From: Oscillospiraceae bacterium | GTDB taxonomy: Bacteria > Bacillota > Clostridia > Oscillospirales > Ruminococcaceae | Length of the DNA: 47,108 nt | Assembly (NCBI GenBank): GCA_009777635.1 | Contig: WRLK01000024.1 | Coordinates: 1 to 47,108, forward strand | Direction: 5' to 3' | In this document: positions 1 to 7,984 of the stretch, in pieces | How the letters are laid out: each line of letters starts with the position of its first letter | Position numbering within the stretch: the stretch's first letter is position 1 | Notes under the pieces: model-generated | Database searches by the model: none | Told to the model about the DNA's origin: nothing | The model's input: the letters and a program-made list of their open reading frames with translations, nothing else | Position numbers and translations under genes: made by a program

Positions 1-144
1 TCGCTTAAAGGCAATGCCGTCAAAATCGGGATACATCTTATCCACTGCTTCGCAAAACTCGATGTTGATGTCGGTTTCTTTGTGTTCGCCGTCAAGATAA
101 GCTACGAAACAGTATTTGGCGGCGGCGTTCAATAAAACGTGATG
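1..144 (-). pseudogene. Fragment of a GyrI-like effector-binding domain, cut by the window edge
   Basis: The minus strand is open from about 144 to the window edge. It reads a beta-strand, then GEHKETDINIEFCEAV, which resembles the core of GyrI-like small-molecule-binding domains (MerR/AraC/BmrR effector domains often carry a similar GEYKETDIDVE segment). The reading frame is closed by TGA at 147-145. No start codon with a ribosome binding site lies between that stop and the conserved segment, and the domain's N-terminal half is not found in the neighbouring frames. I therefore read it as a truncated or frameshifted remnant whose C-terminal end lies outside the window. A live gene with a sequencing error is the alternative. 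Family assignment rests on about 40 residues and is tentative. Confidence 0.4.
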
Positions 145-205
145 TCAAAACCATTTCCCGTAAAATATACCAAAATGCTATCATCTCGCCGGAACAATTG
201 GGGTC

Positions 206-234
206 TTGCATAAAAACGGAATCCACGTTATGAT
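206..234 (+). promoter_or_regulatory. Predicted sigma-A promoter of gpsA
   Basis: TTGCAT (206-211) and TATGAT (229-234) are separated by exactly 17 bp, about 75 bp before the gpsA start codon. Both hexamers match the vegetative consensus at five of six positions or nearly so. It is a prediction from sequence only. Confidence 0.5.
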
Positions 235-308
235 AGACGGTATATTCACCATTGCGGCCGGCGGAACGAATGACGCTCATTTCATCATTTGGAGGATTAG
301 GATTAAGT

Positions 309-1325
309 ATGTCTCAAATATTAATCATGGGAGCCGGGGGCTTCGGTACCGCTTTGGCGGTGATGGCCCACAAGACGGGACATCAGGTAACGATGTGGTC
401 GCCATTTGCGGATGAAGTTTCGCGGCTTAACAATCAGCGTGAAAACACCGGTTTATTACCGGGCGTCACAATCCCTTTGGAAATCACCGTCACCGGTTCC
501 CTCGGCTGCCTGCCCTTGCAGGATTTAGTGATTTTAGCGACGCCTTCCTATGCGGTGCGAAGCGCCGCCAACACGTTATCGGAAGCAAATCTTCCAAAGG
601 GTATGCCTGTGGTTTGTGTTGCAAAGGGGCTTGAAGCCGGTACGAACAAGACGCTGTCCGATATTCTAGACGAGGAGCTGCGGCAGAATCCGTCGGTGAT
701 GCTGTCCGGCCCATCCCATGCGGAGGAAGTGGCGCGGGGCGTTCCGACCTCAATTGTTGCGGCCTCCCGCAACAGGTCCGCCGCAGAACTGGTACAGGAC
801 ATGCTGATGAACGAAACGCTGCGTATTTATATCAGCGACGACGTGCTGGGAGTGGAATACGGCGGCGCCGTAAAAAATGTCATTGCCTTGGCGGCTGGTA
901 TACTTGACGGGCTTAATGGCGGCGACAATACAAAAGCCGCGCTTATGACCCGCGGCATAGCTGAAATAAGCCGGCTTGGCGTCGCGATGGGCGCGAAAGC
1001 CGAAACCTTTGCCGGGCTTTCCGGCATGGGGGATTTGATCGTGACATGCAGCAGCAATCACAGCCGCAACCGCCGCTGCGGTATTTTAATCGGGCAAGGT
1101 ACGAAGCCGGAACAGGCGGTCAAAGAAATAGGCATGACTGTTGAGGGGTATTTCTGTACAAAAGCGGCATATGAATTGAGCGTTAAGTATAAGATCGATA
1201 TGCCGATTGTCCGGGAAATACATGCCGTACTTTATCAGAACATCCCTGTGCAGCAGGCTATACGCAATCTGATGGAGCGCCCCAAGCGCCATGAATCCGA
1301 GGCCATCTGGCTTCTGACCCGATAA
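309..1325 (+). CDS. gpsA: NAD(P)H-dependent glycerol-3-phosphate dehydrogenase
   Basis: Reduces dihydroxyacetone phosphate to sn-glycerol 3-phosphate in the cytoplasm, supplying the phospholipid backbone. The N-terminal Rossmann motif GAGGFGTALA binds the nucleotide. The conserved catalytic lysine segments (VAKG and GAVKNVIALAAG) and the substrate loop GMGDLIVTC...SRNRR are all present. At about 338 residues it has the usual family length. The ATG at 309 is chosen because GGAGG lies at 291-295 and translation begins directly at the Rossmann strand; upstream in-frame ATGs have no such support. It ends convergently 9 bp from the patatin-like gene. A second, more divergent paralogue is encoded at 3081-4109, and this copy is the canonical one. 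Confidence 0.95.
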   Translation: MSQILIMGAGGFGTALAVMAHKTGHQVTMWSPFADEVSRLNNQRENTGLLPGVTIPLEITVTGSLGCLPLQDLVILATPSYAVRSAANTLSEANLPKGMPVVCVAKGLEAGTNKTLSDILDEELRQNPSVMLSGPSHAEEVARGVPTSIVAASRNRSAAELVQDMLMNETLRIYISDDVLGVEYGGAVKNVIALAAGILDGLNGGDNTKAALMTRGIAEISRLGVAMGAKAETFAGLSGMGDLIVTCSSNHSRNRRCGILIGQGTKPEQAVKEIGMTVEGYFCTKAAYELSVKYKIDMPIVREIHAVLYQNIPVQQAIRNLMERPKRHESEAIWLLTR

Positions 1326-1334
1326 CCCGGGTTC

Positions 1335-2195
1335 TTAATCCCGGTGCATAAAATCAAACAGCTCATCAGCCATACCGATGCAATCCTCATAGCCTAATTT
1401 CATTCTTGCCTGAGCTCCCTGCGCGGTAAAATCCAAGATGTCCGCAAGGCTCTTTAGCGGGTCCTTTTCGTTTAAGCTTAACTCCACGAACATAGCGCCC
1501 GGAAACTTATTGGACGGAAATTTATAATCCGTGTCAAGCGCTAAGATTAAAAATTTACGGAACCCGTCGTTATACAAAGGCGTAACCGGTACGTTGTCCT
1601 TGATTCCGCCGTCGGCGTAAACCTCGCCGTCTATGATGATATCGGGAAAAACAAACGGTATCGCCGCCGACGCCAAAAGGATATCCTCTATTACCCCTGT
1701 ATCATAATCCCCGGTTTTGAAATAGCGGGCCGTCGCCGTGAACGTTATCGCGTCTTTCAAAAAGCCTGTGACAAGCCTGTGAAAAAGATTTCCCTCCTGA
1801 TGCGCTTTTATGTAACGGTAAAACGTCTTTGGCGTTTTTATATGGCTTGCCGTCGCGTAAAACACAGCCTTGCTGCTCTTCACGGCGGCTAAGTCGACAT
1901 GCCGCTTGATAAGCAGCCGTAACCCGCTATTTGAAAACCAGCCGTTATAAGAGCTCTTGCCGTGCATATCATTTCGTATTAAAACCATATCCTCGCGGAT
2001 AGAGCTCCATACGCCGACAGCCTTGTCAAGATTTCCGGCGCAAAACATAGCTCCGTTCAGCGCTCCGACAGAAGTACCCGAAACACCCTTAATCAGGCCC
2101 AATAAGCCCATCTCGTCCAATGCCTTTAAGACCCCTATTTGATATGCGCCTTTTCCGCCCCCGCCTCCAAAAACAATCCCAACTTTGTTTTCCAT
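1335..2195 (-). CDS. Patatin-like phospholipase family protein
   Basis: Predicted cytoplasmic or membrane-associated acyl hydrolase of the patatin family, which uses a Ser-Asp dyad to cleave acyl esters of (phospho)lipids. All family signatures are visible in 286 residues: the glycine-rich oxyanion loop GGGGGKGAYQIG near residue 11, the nucleophile elbow GTSVG near residue 40, and the catalytic DGG in YADGGIKDNVPV near residue 190. There is no signal peptide, as is usual for bacterial RssA/YchK-like members. It diverges from the EFR1 gene and converges with gpsA. The physiological substrate cannot be read from the sequence. Confidence 0.88.
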   Translation of the reverse strand: MENKVGIVFGGGGGKGAYQIGVLKALDEMGLLGLIKGVSGTSVGALNGAMFCAGNLDKAVGVWSSIREDMVLIRNDMHGKSSYNGWFSNSGLRLLIKRHVDLAAVKSSKAVFYATASHIKTPKTFYRYIKAHQEGNLFHRLVTGFLKDAITFTATARYFKTGDYDTGVIEDILLASAAIPFVFPDIIIDGEVYADGGIKDNVPVTPLYNDGFRKFLILALDTDYKFPSNKFPGAMFVELSLNEKDPLKSLADILDFTAQGAQARMKLGYEDCIGMADELFDFMHRD

Positions 2196-2244
2196 AACCC
2201 ACGCTCCACAAAAATGATTCTTTGCTATTTTTATGTGAAGCCGG

Positions 2245-2273
2245 TTGGATATATATCTGATTTGGTGTATAAT
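2245..2273 (+). promoter_or_regulatory. Predicted promoter of the EFR1 gene
   Basis: TTGGAT (2245-2250) and a perfect TATAAT (2268-2273) are separated by 17 bp, 27 bp upstream of the start codon at 2301. Confidence 0.65.
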
Positions 2274-2300
2274 TATCTAATGCTAATTGGAGGTAACGTC

Positions 2301-3056
2301 ATGAGCGGTCAATCGTGTATATATTGGTTTTCAGGCACAGGCAATTCACTTTACGCCGCAAAACGCATATCGGCACGGCTCGGCAACACCCCGCTTGTCA
2401 AAATCACGGACGAAGCGCCAAGCGGAGCTGTCGGCGGCGTAGGCTCGAAAATCGGTTTTGTATTCCCGTCATATTACTGGAACCTTCCCCGCGCCGTCCG
2501 TGCATTCATTGAAACGCTACAGATCAATCATGGTACATATATCTTCGCCGTTGTGACGATGGGCGGCGTCGGCTCAGGGACAGTTTACGCACTTGAATCC
2601 GCTCTTAAGGCGAAAGGGCTGCGGCTAAATTACGGCCGGGGCATAAAGATGCCTGATAATTATGTTTTGCTTTATAACCCTACCGATCCTAAAAACAGTC
2701 AGGCTATCCTTGATAAAAATGATAAGGTTATCGATAAATATTGCGACGAAATATTATCACAGGCGCAGATAGTAAGGAAGCTTCCGAAAACGCTGCATAC
2801 CATGTACAAGAATATCGAGAGGTTAGACGAAAACTTTACGGTTAGCGGCAGCTGTACCGGCTGCGGCCTGTGCGAAAGGATTTGCCCTGTTAAAAATATC
2901 CGGCTTGAGGACGGCAGGCCCGAGTGGCTTCACCGCTGCGAGCATTGCGTCGCGTGCATAAGCTGGTGCCCTCTGCGGGCCATCGAGTACGGCGGCAAAA
3001 CGCGGGCCAGAAGAAGATACCGAAACCCGCGAATCAAGGCGGATGAGCTGATTTGA
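2301..3056 (+). CDS. EFR1 family flavodoxin/ferredoxin protein
   Basis: Predicted electron-transfer protein fusing a flavodoxin-like domain to a two-cluster ferredoxin, typical of strict anaerobes. Residues 1 to about 170 begin with YWFSGTGNS, the FMN phosphate-binding loop of flavodoxins. The C-terminal part carries CTGCGLCERICP followed by CEHCVACISWCP, two complete CxxCxxCxxxC(P) motifs for two [4Fe-4S] clusters. The ATG at 2301 has GGAGG at 2289-2293 with ideal spacing; the frame is open further upstream but without homology. The redox partner is unknown. It is monocistronic and converges with the second gpsA-like gene. Confidence 0.88.
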   Translation: MSGQSCIYWFSGTGNSLYAAKRISARLGNTPLVKITDEAPSGAVGGVGSKIGFVFPSYYWNLPRAVRAFIETLQINHGTYIFAVVTMGGVGSGTVYALESALKAKGLRLNYGRGIKMPDNYVLLYNPTDPKNSQAILDKNDKVIDKYCDEILSQAQIVRKLPKTLHTMYKNIERLDENFTVSGSCTGCGLCERICPVKNIRLEDGRPEWLHRCEHCVACISWCPLRAIEYGGKTRARRRYRNPRIKADELI

Positions 3057-3080
3057 CGTGTCAAGTGTCTTTACAAAAAC

Positions 3081-4109
3081 TTATAATAGCCTTTCGGATT
3101 CGAACGCTTTCCACGGGATATCCACCTTTTTATCTTTTGTGATGACGTCGCTGATGTGCAAAAGAAGCGGGAACTCCTCCTCTTTAATCTTGCCCGCGTC
3201 AATGAGCGAGCGGACGGCTTCCCCCGTTCTTGTGGCGATAACGACGGATTCAAGCGTGACTCCTTGAAGCGCATTCATCGCGTCGCAAAAGCTGTAGCCT
3301 TTGCCCAGCAAGGTGCCGATATGGCGGGTTCTGCCGCCGAATACGGTGACGTATAAATCTCCTGCGCCGAAGATAATATTGTCGTCATGGCACCCGGTTA
3401 AAGCAAGCAGCTTGCGCATTTCCCGAACGCTTTGGCCGAACAGCGCGGCCTGTGAGTTGTAGTTCAGCGTGTCCCCGTTCTTGAGGGAAAGCCCTACCGC
3501 CAGCGTAACCGCCAGTGCATACGCATTTTTCATCGCGACAGCGCACTCGAGCCCCTCGACGTCGGTTGTAAGGCTTATATGGTAATAATCCGTTTCGAGC
3601 AGCTTTTTTATTTCGCGCAGAGATTTGATATGATTTCCGCAAAAGCAGACATGCGTCTTATCCAAATCCGCAAGCTCGTAGCTTGTGCAGGGGCCTCCAA
3701 CCGCGCAGAAATCGCGCCCGGGCGCTTTCTGGGAGTAATATTTCGGATAGGAAGCAAGTGAGCCGTCCGGTAAATTGAACATGCCCTTCGTTACTGAAAG
3801 CACGGGGATTTTAACCGGAAGCCGCGGAATGATCTCGTCCGCGAACCAATGAACGCCGAAGCTGCTGACGCCGCCGATGATTAGATTCGCACCGTCAAGC
3901 GCGCGGTCAAGCTCCTCGAGATGGTAGTACTCCACCTCGCTTGGAAGTGTGCGCTTTAAATTTAAATGATACCCTGTTTTTTTCAAATGTTCTATAATCT
4001 CACGGTCAAGCATGGTGCCCACAAGCCTTACCGTATGCTTGTTTTCCCGCGCGGGAAAGCTCATGGCGGAGCCCATCACTCCCGACCCGATCACTGTGAT
4101 AACACTCAT
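3081..4109 (-). CDS. Divergent glycerol-3-phosphate dehydrogenase family protein (GpsA paralogue)
   Basis: A 342-residue member of the NAD-dependent glycerol-3-phosphate dehydrogenase superfamily. It opens with the Rossmann motif VIGSGVMGSA and retains both family lysine segments, VTKG and VAMKNAYALA. The substrate loop, however, reads GAGDLYVTVFGGRTRHIG, where canonical GpsA has SRNRR, so the asparagine that helps bind the phosphate substrate is not conserved. The start is set at the ATG at 4109, with AGGAG eight bases upstream; a GTG nine bases further upstream overlaps the ribosome binding site. With an intact gpsA only 3 kb away, this copy may act on a related polyol phosphate or be regulatory. 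It lies downstream of, and in the same direction as, the amino acid ABC operon, but is separated from it by a strong hairpin. Confidence 0.8.
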   Translation of the reverse strand: MSVITVIGSGVMGSAMSFPARENKHTVRLVGTMLDREIIEHLKKTGYHLNLKRTLPSEVEYYHLEELDRALDGANLIIGGVSSFGVHWFADEIIPRLPVKIPVLSVTKGMFNLPDGSLASYPKYYSQKAPGRDFCAVGGPCTSYELADLDKTHVCFCGNHIKSLREIKKLLETDYYHISLTTDVEGLECAVAMKNAYALAVTLAVGLSLKNGDTLNYNSQAALFGQSVREMRKLLALTGCHDDNIIFGAGDLYVTVFGGRTRHIGTLLGKGYSFCDAMNALQGVTLESVVIATRTGEAVRSLIDAGKIKEEEFPLLLHISDVITKDKKVDIPWKAFESERLL

Positions 4110-4193
4110 TTGATACACTCCTTTCGCTCAAGCCTATCACAGTTACGCATAAAAAGCAATGACGGCAAAAGCATAATCGCGGGCGACACAGCA

Positions 4194-4223
4194 AAGACGC
4201 GCGCCAAGCATGGCGCGCGTCTT
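4194..4223 (-). terminator. Strong GC hairpin after the amino acid ABC operon
   Basis: A 13-bp perfect stem (AAGACGCGCGCCA pairing with its complement) closes on a four-base loop, 32 bp past the stop of the ATPase gene. The minus-strand arm ends in TCTTTG rather than a long T-run, so it may terminate inefficiently or protect a 3' end from exonucleases. Confidence 0.55.
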
Positions 4224-4254
4224 GTATCCGGCTCCAAGCTGGTCACTGCACCGG

Positions 4255-5040
4255 TTAGTTTTGTGAAAACCGCGATAAAAATTGTTTTGTCCGCTCCTCC
4301 TGCGGGTTTGTGATGACCTCCTGCGATGTCCCGCGCTCCACAATCACGCCGTCGTCCAGAAAGATGACATACTCCGCGACGTCGCGGGCAAACGCCATTT
4401 CATGGGTGACGATCACCATCGTGGTCTTTTTTTCCGCAAGGCTGCGGATGACGCGCAATACTTCGCCGGTAAGCTCCGGGTCAAGGGCGGAGGTCGGCTC
4501 GTCAAAGCACAGGATATCCGGCTTGAGCGCAAGCGCCCGCGCGATCGCGACACGCTGCTGCTGACCGCCGGAAAGCTGGTGCGGATACAGCTCCACCTTA
4601 TCTGAAAGCCCCATCTGGTCGAGCAATTCGAGGGCATATTCTCTGATTCCCCGGTTTGCGATGCGTGTGGCTTGCTCCTCCCCGCGCCGCTCTTTTTCCA
4701 AAAGCTCGCTTGCCAGCGTCACGTTTCTAAGCACCGTGTACTGCGGAAAAAGATTGAACGCCTGAAACACAAGCCCGAAATGAAGCCGTTTTTTGCGGAT
4801 TTCCGATTCGCGCTGCGTATTGGGGTCCTTAGAGTCGAAAAGGATGTCTCCGTTTACGCGGATAACGCCTCCGTCAGGGCGCTCTAAGAAATTCAGGCAG
4901 CGGAGCAGCGTGGTCTTACCGGAGCCGGAAGACCCAATCACCGCAAGCGCATGCCCTTTTTCAAGCGAGAAGCTGATGTCCTTTAAAACCTCGGTAGACC
5001 CGAAGCTCTTGCGGATATTTTCTACCTCGAGAATCGCCAT
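4255..5040 (-). CDS. Polar amino acid ABC transporter, ATP-binding protein
   Basis: Cytoplasmic ATPase of a GlnQ/HisP-type importer. In 261 residues it has Walker A GSSGSGKT near residue 36, Q-loop FQAFNLFPQ, signature LSGGQQQRVAIARAL, Walker B DEPTSALDPEL and the switch histidine in VTHEM. The phrase FNLFPQYTVLRNV is typical of the polar amino acid subfamily. The ATG follows a GGAGG. It is the last gene of a binding protein-permease-ATPase operon, 20 bp after the permease, all on the minus strand. The transported amino acid cannot be assigned; glutamine, arginine, cystine and others are all possible for this family. Confidence 0.93.
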   Translation of the reverse strand: MAILEVENIRKSFGSTEVLKDISFSLEKGHALAVIGSSGSGKTTLLRCLNFLERPDGGVIRVNGDILFDSKDPNTQRESEIRKKRLHFGLVFQAFNLFPQYTVLRNVTLASELLEKERRGEEQATRIANRGIREYALELLDQMGLSDKVELYPHQLSGGQQQRVAIARALALKPDILCFDEPTSALDPELTGEVLRVIRSLAEKKTTMVIVTHEMAFARDVAEYVIFLDDGVIVERGTSQEVITNPQEERTKQFLSRFSQN

Positions 5041-5060
5041 GAGACGGGCGCCTCCTTATA

Positions 5061-5723
5061 CTAAATCCTGAAATAATCCAGTTTCTTCTCAAACCACATG
5101 AAGAGTAGCGTCAGCGTCCCAACGAATACAAGGAAGAAGACGCCGGTCGAAAACAGCGGCCAAATCAATCCTTTCGCGGAGTATTCCTGCGCCATCATTA
5201 TGATCTCCTTGTTGGCGATGATCCGCGCAAGGGATGTGTCCTTGATAAGCGTGATGATTTCGTTGCCCATCGGCGGCAGAATCCGCTTGATTACCTGAAG
5301 CAGCGTAATCTTAAAGAATATCTGGGTTTTTGTCATGCCAAGCACTTGCCCGGCCTCAGTCTGGCCGACCGGCACGCCCTGTATGCCACCCCTGAAAATC
5401 TCGGAAAAATAGCATGAATAATTGATTACAAACGCAACAACAGCGGCGGAGAACCGGCCGCTTGTACCGCTTCCCCACCAGTTGCCCCAGCCTAACAGGC
5501 CGGGCGCATAAAATAGCACGATGATTTGAAGCATCAGGGGGGTTCCCCTGATGATCCAAACCACTGTTTTTGTAAACCACGAAAGGGGCTGCCACCTGCT
5601 CATCGAGCCAAATGAAATGATAAGCCCCAACGGCAATGCGAATAAAAGGGTAAGCAGAAAGATTTCACAGTTGAGCCAAAAGCTTTCCGCCAGTCGTCCC
5701 ATGATTACGGAGGCCTGATTCAT
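5061..5723 (-). CDS. Polar amino acid ABC transporter, permease protein
   Basis: Inner-membrane permease of the HisM/GlnP family, 220 residues with about five hydrophobic segments. Family features include the RGTPLMLQI motif after the second membrane segment and the EAGQVLGMTKTQIFFKITL coupling loop that docks on the ATPase. The single permease gene suggests a homodimeric membrane core. It is sandwiched between the binding protein (4 bp gap) and the ATPase (20 bp gap), consistent with co-expression and translational coupling. Confidence 0.92.
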   Translation of the reverse strand: MNQASVIMGRLAESFWLNCEIFLLTLLFALPLGLIISFGSMSRWQPLSWFTKTVVWIIRGTPLMLQIIVLFYAPGLLGWGNWWGSGTSGRFSAAVVAFVINYSCYFSEIFRGGIQGVPVGQTEAGQVLGMTKTQIFFKITLLQVIKRILPPMGNEIITLIKDTSLARIIANKEIIMMAQEYSAKGLIWPLFSTGVFFLVFVGTLTLLFMWFEKKLDYFRI

Positions 5724-5727
5724 AGCG

Positions 5728-6603
5728 CTAACGTGAAGCTAAAACAAGCTCGTATTTTTCCGCCAGCTCCTGCATGGAGCCGTTTTGGTAAAGCTCGTCC
5801 AGGATTGCGTCCACCTTATCGCGCAGGTCTGAGCCCTGGCGGAACGCGATACCGTAATATTCAGGGTTTAAGGAGTCCTTTATCGCAAGGTTTGCGTAGT
5901 CGGAGCCCTCCCCGATCATCGCCATCGCAAGGGTAAGGTCTAAGACAGCGGCGTCGGCGGTTCCTGCCGCAACCTCCATCAGGCATGACGTCTGCTTATC
6001 CTTCGCGATATATGTACCCTGCGACAGCCCCGGGTCTTCCTCGATCGTCTTCTCGCCTGCCGAGCCCATCTCGGCGACAATAGCCATGCCCGCTAAGGAT
6101 TCCGTGTTCACATATTCCGCGTCGGCTTTCATTACAATTACCTGTGCGTTTTGCAGGTACGGCTTTGTCATATACATCTCAGCCTGGCGCTCCGGAGTGA
6201 TTGTCATGCCGTTCCAGATGGCGTCGATGTTTTTCGCGCTTAACTCGATTTCTTTGGTCGACCAGTCGATTTCAACAAAATCGGGCGCAACTCCCAGCAT
6301 TTCGCATACTTTTATTGTAAGCTCGGTGTCGAAGCCGGTGAAGTTACCGTCGTCGTCGGTGTAATTCATCGGGGCGAAAACCGTATACCCGACAATCATG
6401 GCTCCTTTTCTAAGCACATAGTCGGAGTCTATTTCTTGCTCATCGTCGGCGGGAGCCGGAGCTTCGGCGGCGGGCTCCTGAGCGGCAGGGGCCGGAGCTT
6501 CGGCGGCGGGCTCCTGAGCAGCAGGGGCCGGAGCGCTTGTGCACGCCGCAAAGGAAAGGCCCATGATTATCGCTAAAATGAGTATAAATACTTTTGTTTT
6601 CAT
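5728..6603 (-). CDS. Amino acid ABC transporter substrate-binding lipoprotein
   Basis: Extracellular, membrane-anchored receptor that captures the amino acid for the downstream permease. It begins with a lipoprotein signal peptide ending in the lipobox LSFAAC (Cys21), followed by a low-complexity Ala/Pro/Glu linker made of two copies of a 12-residue unit, and then a periplasmic-binding-protein fold of the SBP_bac_3 family (GYTVFAPMNYTDDDGNFTG, FDTEL, and PERQAEMYMTKPY are typical). The ATG at 6603 has GGAGG six bases upstream and starts directly at the signal peptide; the longer upstream frame is unlikely. Two closely spaced alternative uses of the linker (spacer through the wall, or flexible tether) are possible. 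Confidence 0.92.
   Translation of the reverse strand: MKTKVFILILAIIMGLSFAACTSAPAPAAQEPAAEAPAPAAQEPAAEAPAPADDEQEIDSDYVLRKGAMIVGYTVFAPMNYTDDDGNFTGFDTELTIKVCEMLGVAPDFVEIDWSTKEIELSAKNIDAIWNGMTITPERQAEMYMTKPYLQNAQVIVMKADAEYVNTESLAGMAIVAEMGSAGEKTIEEDPGLSQGTYIAKDKQTSCLMEVAAGTADAAVLDLTLAMAMIGEGSDYANLAIKDSLNPEYYGIAFRQGSDLRDKVDAILDELYQNGSMQELAEKYELVLASR
6455..6526 (-). repeat. Two-copy 36-bp tandem repeat encoding the lipoprotein linker
   Basis: Units 6455-6490 and 6491-6526 are identical except for one base (position 30 of the unit). Each encodes 12 residues rich in Ala, Pro and Glu, just after the lipidated cysteine. Near identity suggests a recent duplication and possible copy-number variation. Confidence 0.9.
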
Positions 6604-6643
6604 AAAAATCCTCCAAGGTTTATTTTTGTTATTTGACTTTACC

Positions 6644-6672
6644 ATAGTATCACATTCCATAGGCAGAGTAAA
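6644..6672 (-). promoter_or_regulatory. Predicted promoter of the amino acid ABC operon
   Basis: On the minus strand TTTACT (6672-6667) and TACTAT (6649-6644) are 17 bp apart, about 41 bp upstream of the lipoprotein start. It diverges from the promoter of the HD-domain gene, with only 20 bp between the two -35 boxes. Confidence 0.45.
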
Positions 6673-6692
6673 GAAGTATTTCATTTTTTCTG

Positions 6693-6722
6693 TTGACATA
6701 TAGCGCCGTCATTGATTATCAT
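6693..6722 (+). promoter_or_regulatory. Predicted promoter of the HD-domain gene
   Basis: A perfect TTGACA (6693-6698) is followed after 18 bp by TATCAT (6717-6722). Transcription would start near 6729, precisely at the beginning of a long inverted repeat, giving a structured leader of about 80 nt. Confidence 0.6.
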
Positions 6723-6726
6723 GTAA

Positions 6727-6784
6727 ATATAGTCTTTCTACTCCAACATCGCCCCGGGGCGCTTTTGAAATAGAAAGACTATAT
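6727..6784 (+). promoter_or_regulatory. Nested stem-loop in the 5' leader of the HD-domain gene
   Basis: A perfect 14-bp inverted repeat (6727-6740 with 6771-6784) encloses 30 bases, which themselves contain a 12-bp GC palindrome (6750-6761, CGCCCCGGGGCG). No T-run follows, so it is not a typical terminator. It does not fit the c-di-GMP riboswitch consensus I know. As RNA it would form a long outer stem with an inner hairpin ending 27 nt before the start codon; as DNA the repeat could be an operator. Confidence 0.6.
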
Positions 6785-6811
6785 AACCGCTAACAAAGAA
6801 AGTGTGGTAAT

Positions 6812-7966
6812 ATGAACGTAAGCAGGCACAGCTTGATATTCGGGCTGTCATACGCCCTTGATATAGCCGGTAAAAACAATCTGTCGCACTCGAAAAGCAC
6901 GGCGTACCTGTCGGTTTTAACCGCGCGGAAAATCGGCTTCAGCAAGGAAGAAATACTGAATCTTTACTATGCCGCGCTGTTACACGACATCGCGCTTAGC
7001 AACACATACGAAATGATACCGCACTGCATCGACGGCGGGAAAATGATCGGTAACCTGCCGCTTCCCAAAAGCATTGCAAAAGACGTATTATACCACCATG
7101 AGTATTACGACGGGTCGGGGCTGTTCAATCTGTCGGGCGATGATATCCCGAAAAGCGCCTTGATCATCTGCCTTGCGAGCTCTTTCGACGATATATTCGG
7201 ATCGGTATCCGCCAAGTTTGATTATGCGCTATACTCGAAAGTATGCGACTGGCTCGGCGCGAACACCCATCTGTTTTCAAAGGAGATTTCCGGCGCGTTT
7301 CGCTCCCTGACAGAGCAGGAGTATTTTCTGCTCGACTACTTTAACAATGAGACGAAATATATCCTTTCGGATAAGCTTGTCGTCGGTGACGACGTATCCT
7401 ACGGCTATGACGACGTGGTAAAATACGCGCATTGCTTCGCCGGCATCATTGACTGCAAAAGCTCGTTTACGTCAACCCATTCCCACGGTATCGCAAGCCT
7501 TGCAAGGAAAGCCGCGGCATATCTTGGCTATGATGAGGAAACTCAGAACAAGATGTACATCTCGGGGCTTTTACACGATATCGGCAAGCTGTATGTGCCG
7601 GTAGAAATCCTGCATAAAAACGGCCCGCTGACACGGGAGGAGCGCTTTGAAATCAACAAGCACACCTATTACACGAGAAAGGTTTTAGCGCAGGTGGACG
7701 GCTTTGAGGATATCGTAAATTATGCCGCGAACCACCATGAAAAGCTTGACGGCACGGGCTATCCGTATCATATACCGGGCGAAGATTTAAGCGAGCTTGA
7801 AAAGATCATGGCGGTCTGCGACGTTTACCAGGCGCTGACGGAAGCCCGGCCGTACAGGGAAAGCCTGTCCGGCGAAAAGGTATGGGCAATCATCGAAAAG
7901 ATGGCTTTAGAAAACCACCTCGACAAGGATTTGACGCTTAAGCTAAAACCAAGCTTTTATAGTTAA
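6812..7966 (+). CDS. Tandem HD-domain protein with a C-terminal HD-GYP-like domain
   Basis: A 384-residue soluble protein containing two HD-type metal-dependent phosphohydrolase domains. The C-terminal one (residues about 215-375) has HDIGK at 255, HH at 308-309 and GTGYP at 314-318, close to the HD-GYP family that hydrolyses cyclic di-GMP. The N-terminal one (about 20-130) has HDIAL at 58-62 and HHEYYDGSG at 95, so it keeps the metal-binding His-Asp and His pair but has lost the HDIGK lysine and the GYP motif. It may serve as a regulatory or substrate-binding module. The start at 6812 has only a weak GAAAG-type ribosome binding site, and a stable leader structure precedes it, which suggests post-transcriptional control. 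It converges with a hybrid histidine kinase. Confidence 0.85.
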   Translation: MNVSRHSLIFGLSYALDIAGKNNLSHSKSTAYLSVLTARKIGFSKEEILNLYYAALLHDIALSNTYEMIPHCIDGGKMIGNLPLPKSIAKDVLYHHEYYDGSGLFNLSGDDIPKSALIICLASSFDDIFGSVSAKFDYALYSKVCDWLGANTHLFSKEISGAFRSLTEQEYFLLDYFNNETKYILSDKLVVGDDVSYGYDDVVKYAHCFAGIIDCKSSFTSTHSHGIASLARKAAAYLGYDEETQNKMYISGLLHDIGKLYVPVEILHKNGPLTREERFEINKHTYYTRKVLAQVDGFEDIVNYAANHHEKLDGTGYPYHIPGEDLSELEKIMAVCDVYQALTEARPYRESLSGEKVWAIIEKMALENHLDKDLTLKLKPSFYS

Positions 7967-7984
7967 CTAGGGTCTGTGGACATC

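Noticed and set aside
3053-3064. TTGACGTGTCAA palindrome between EFR1 and gpsA2
   Set aside because: A 12-base dyad at a convergent gene junction without a promoter; it probably has no meaning.
6727-6784. Cyclic di-GMP riboswitch before an HD-GYP-like gene
   Set aside because: The two-stem, nearly palindromic structure lacks the conserved GEMM residues I would expect.
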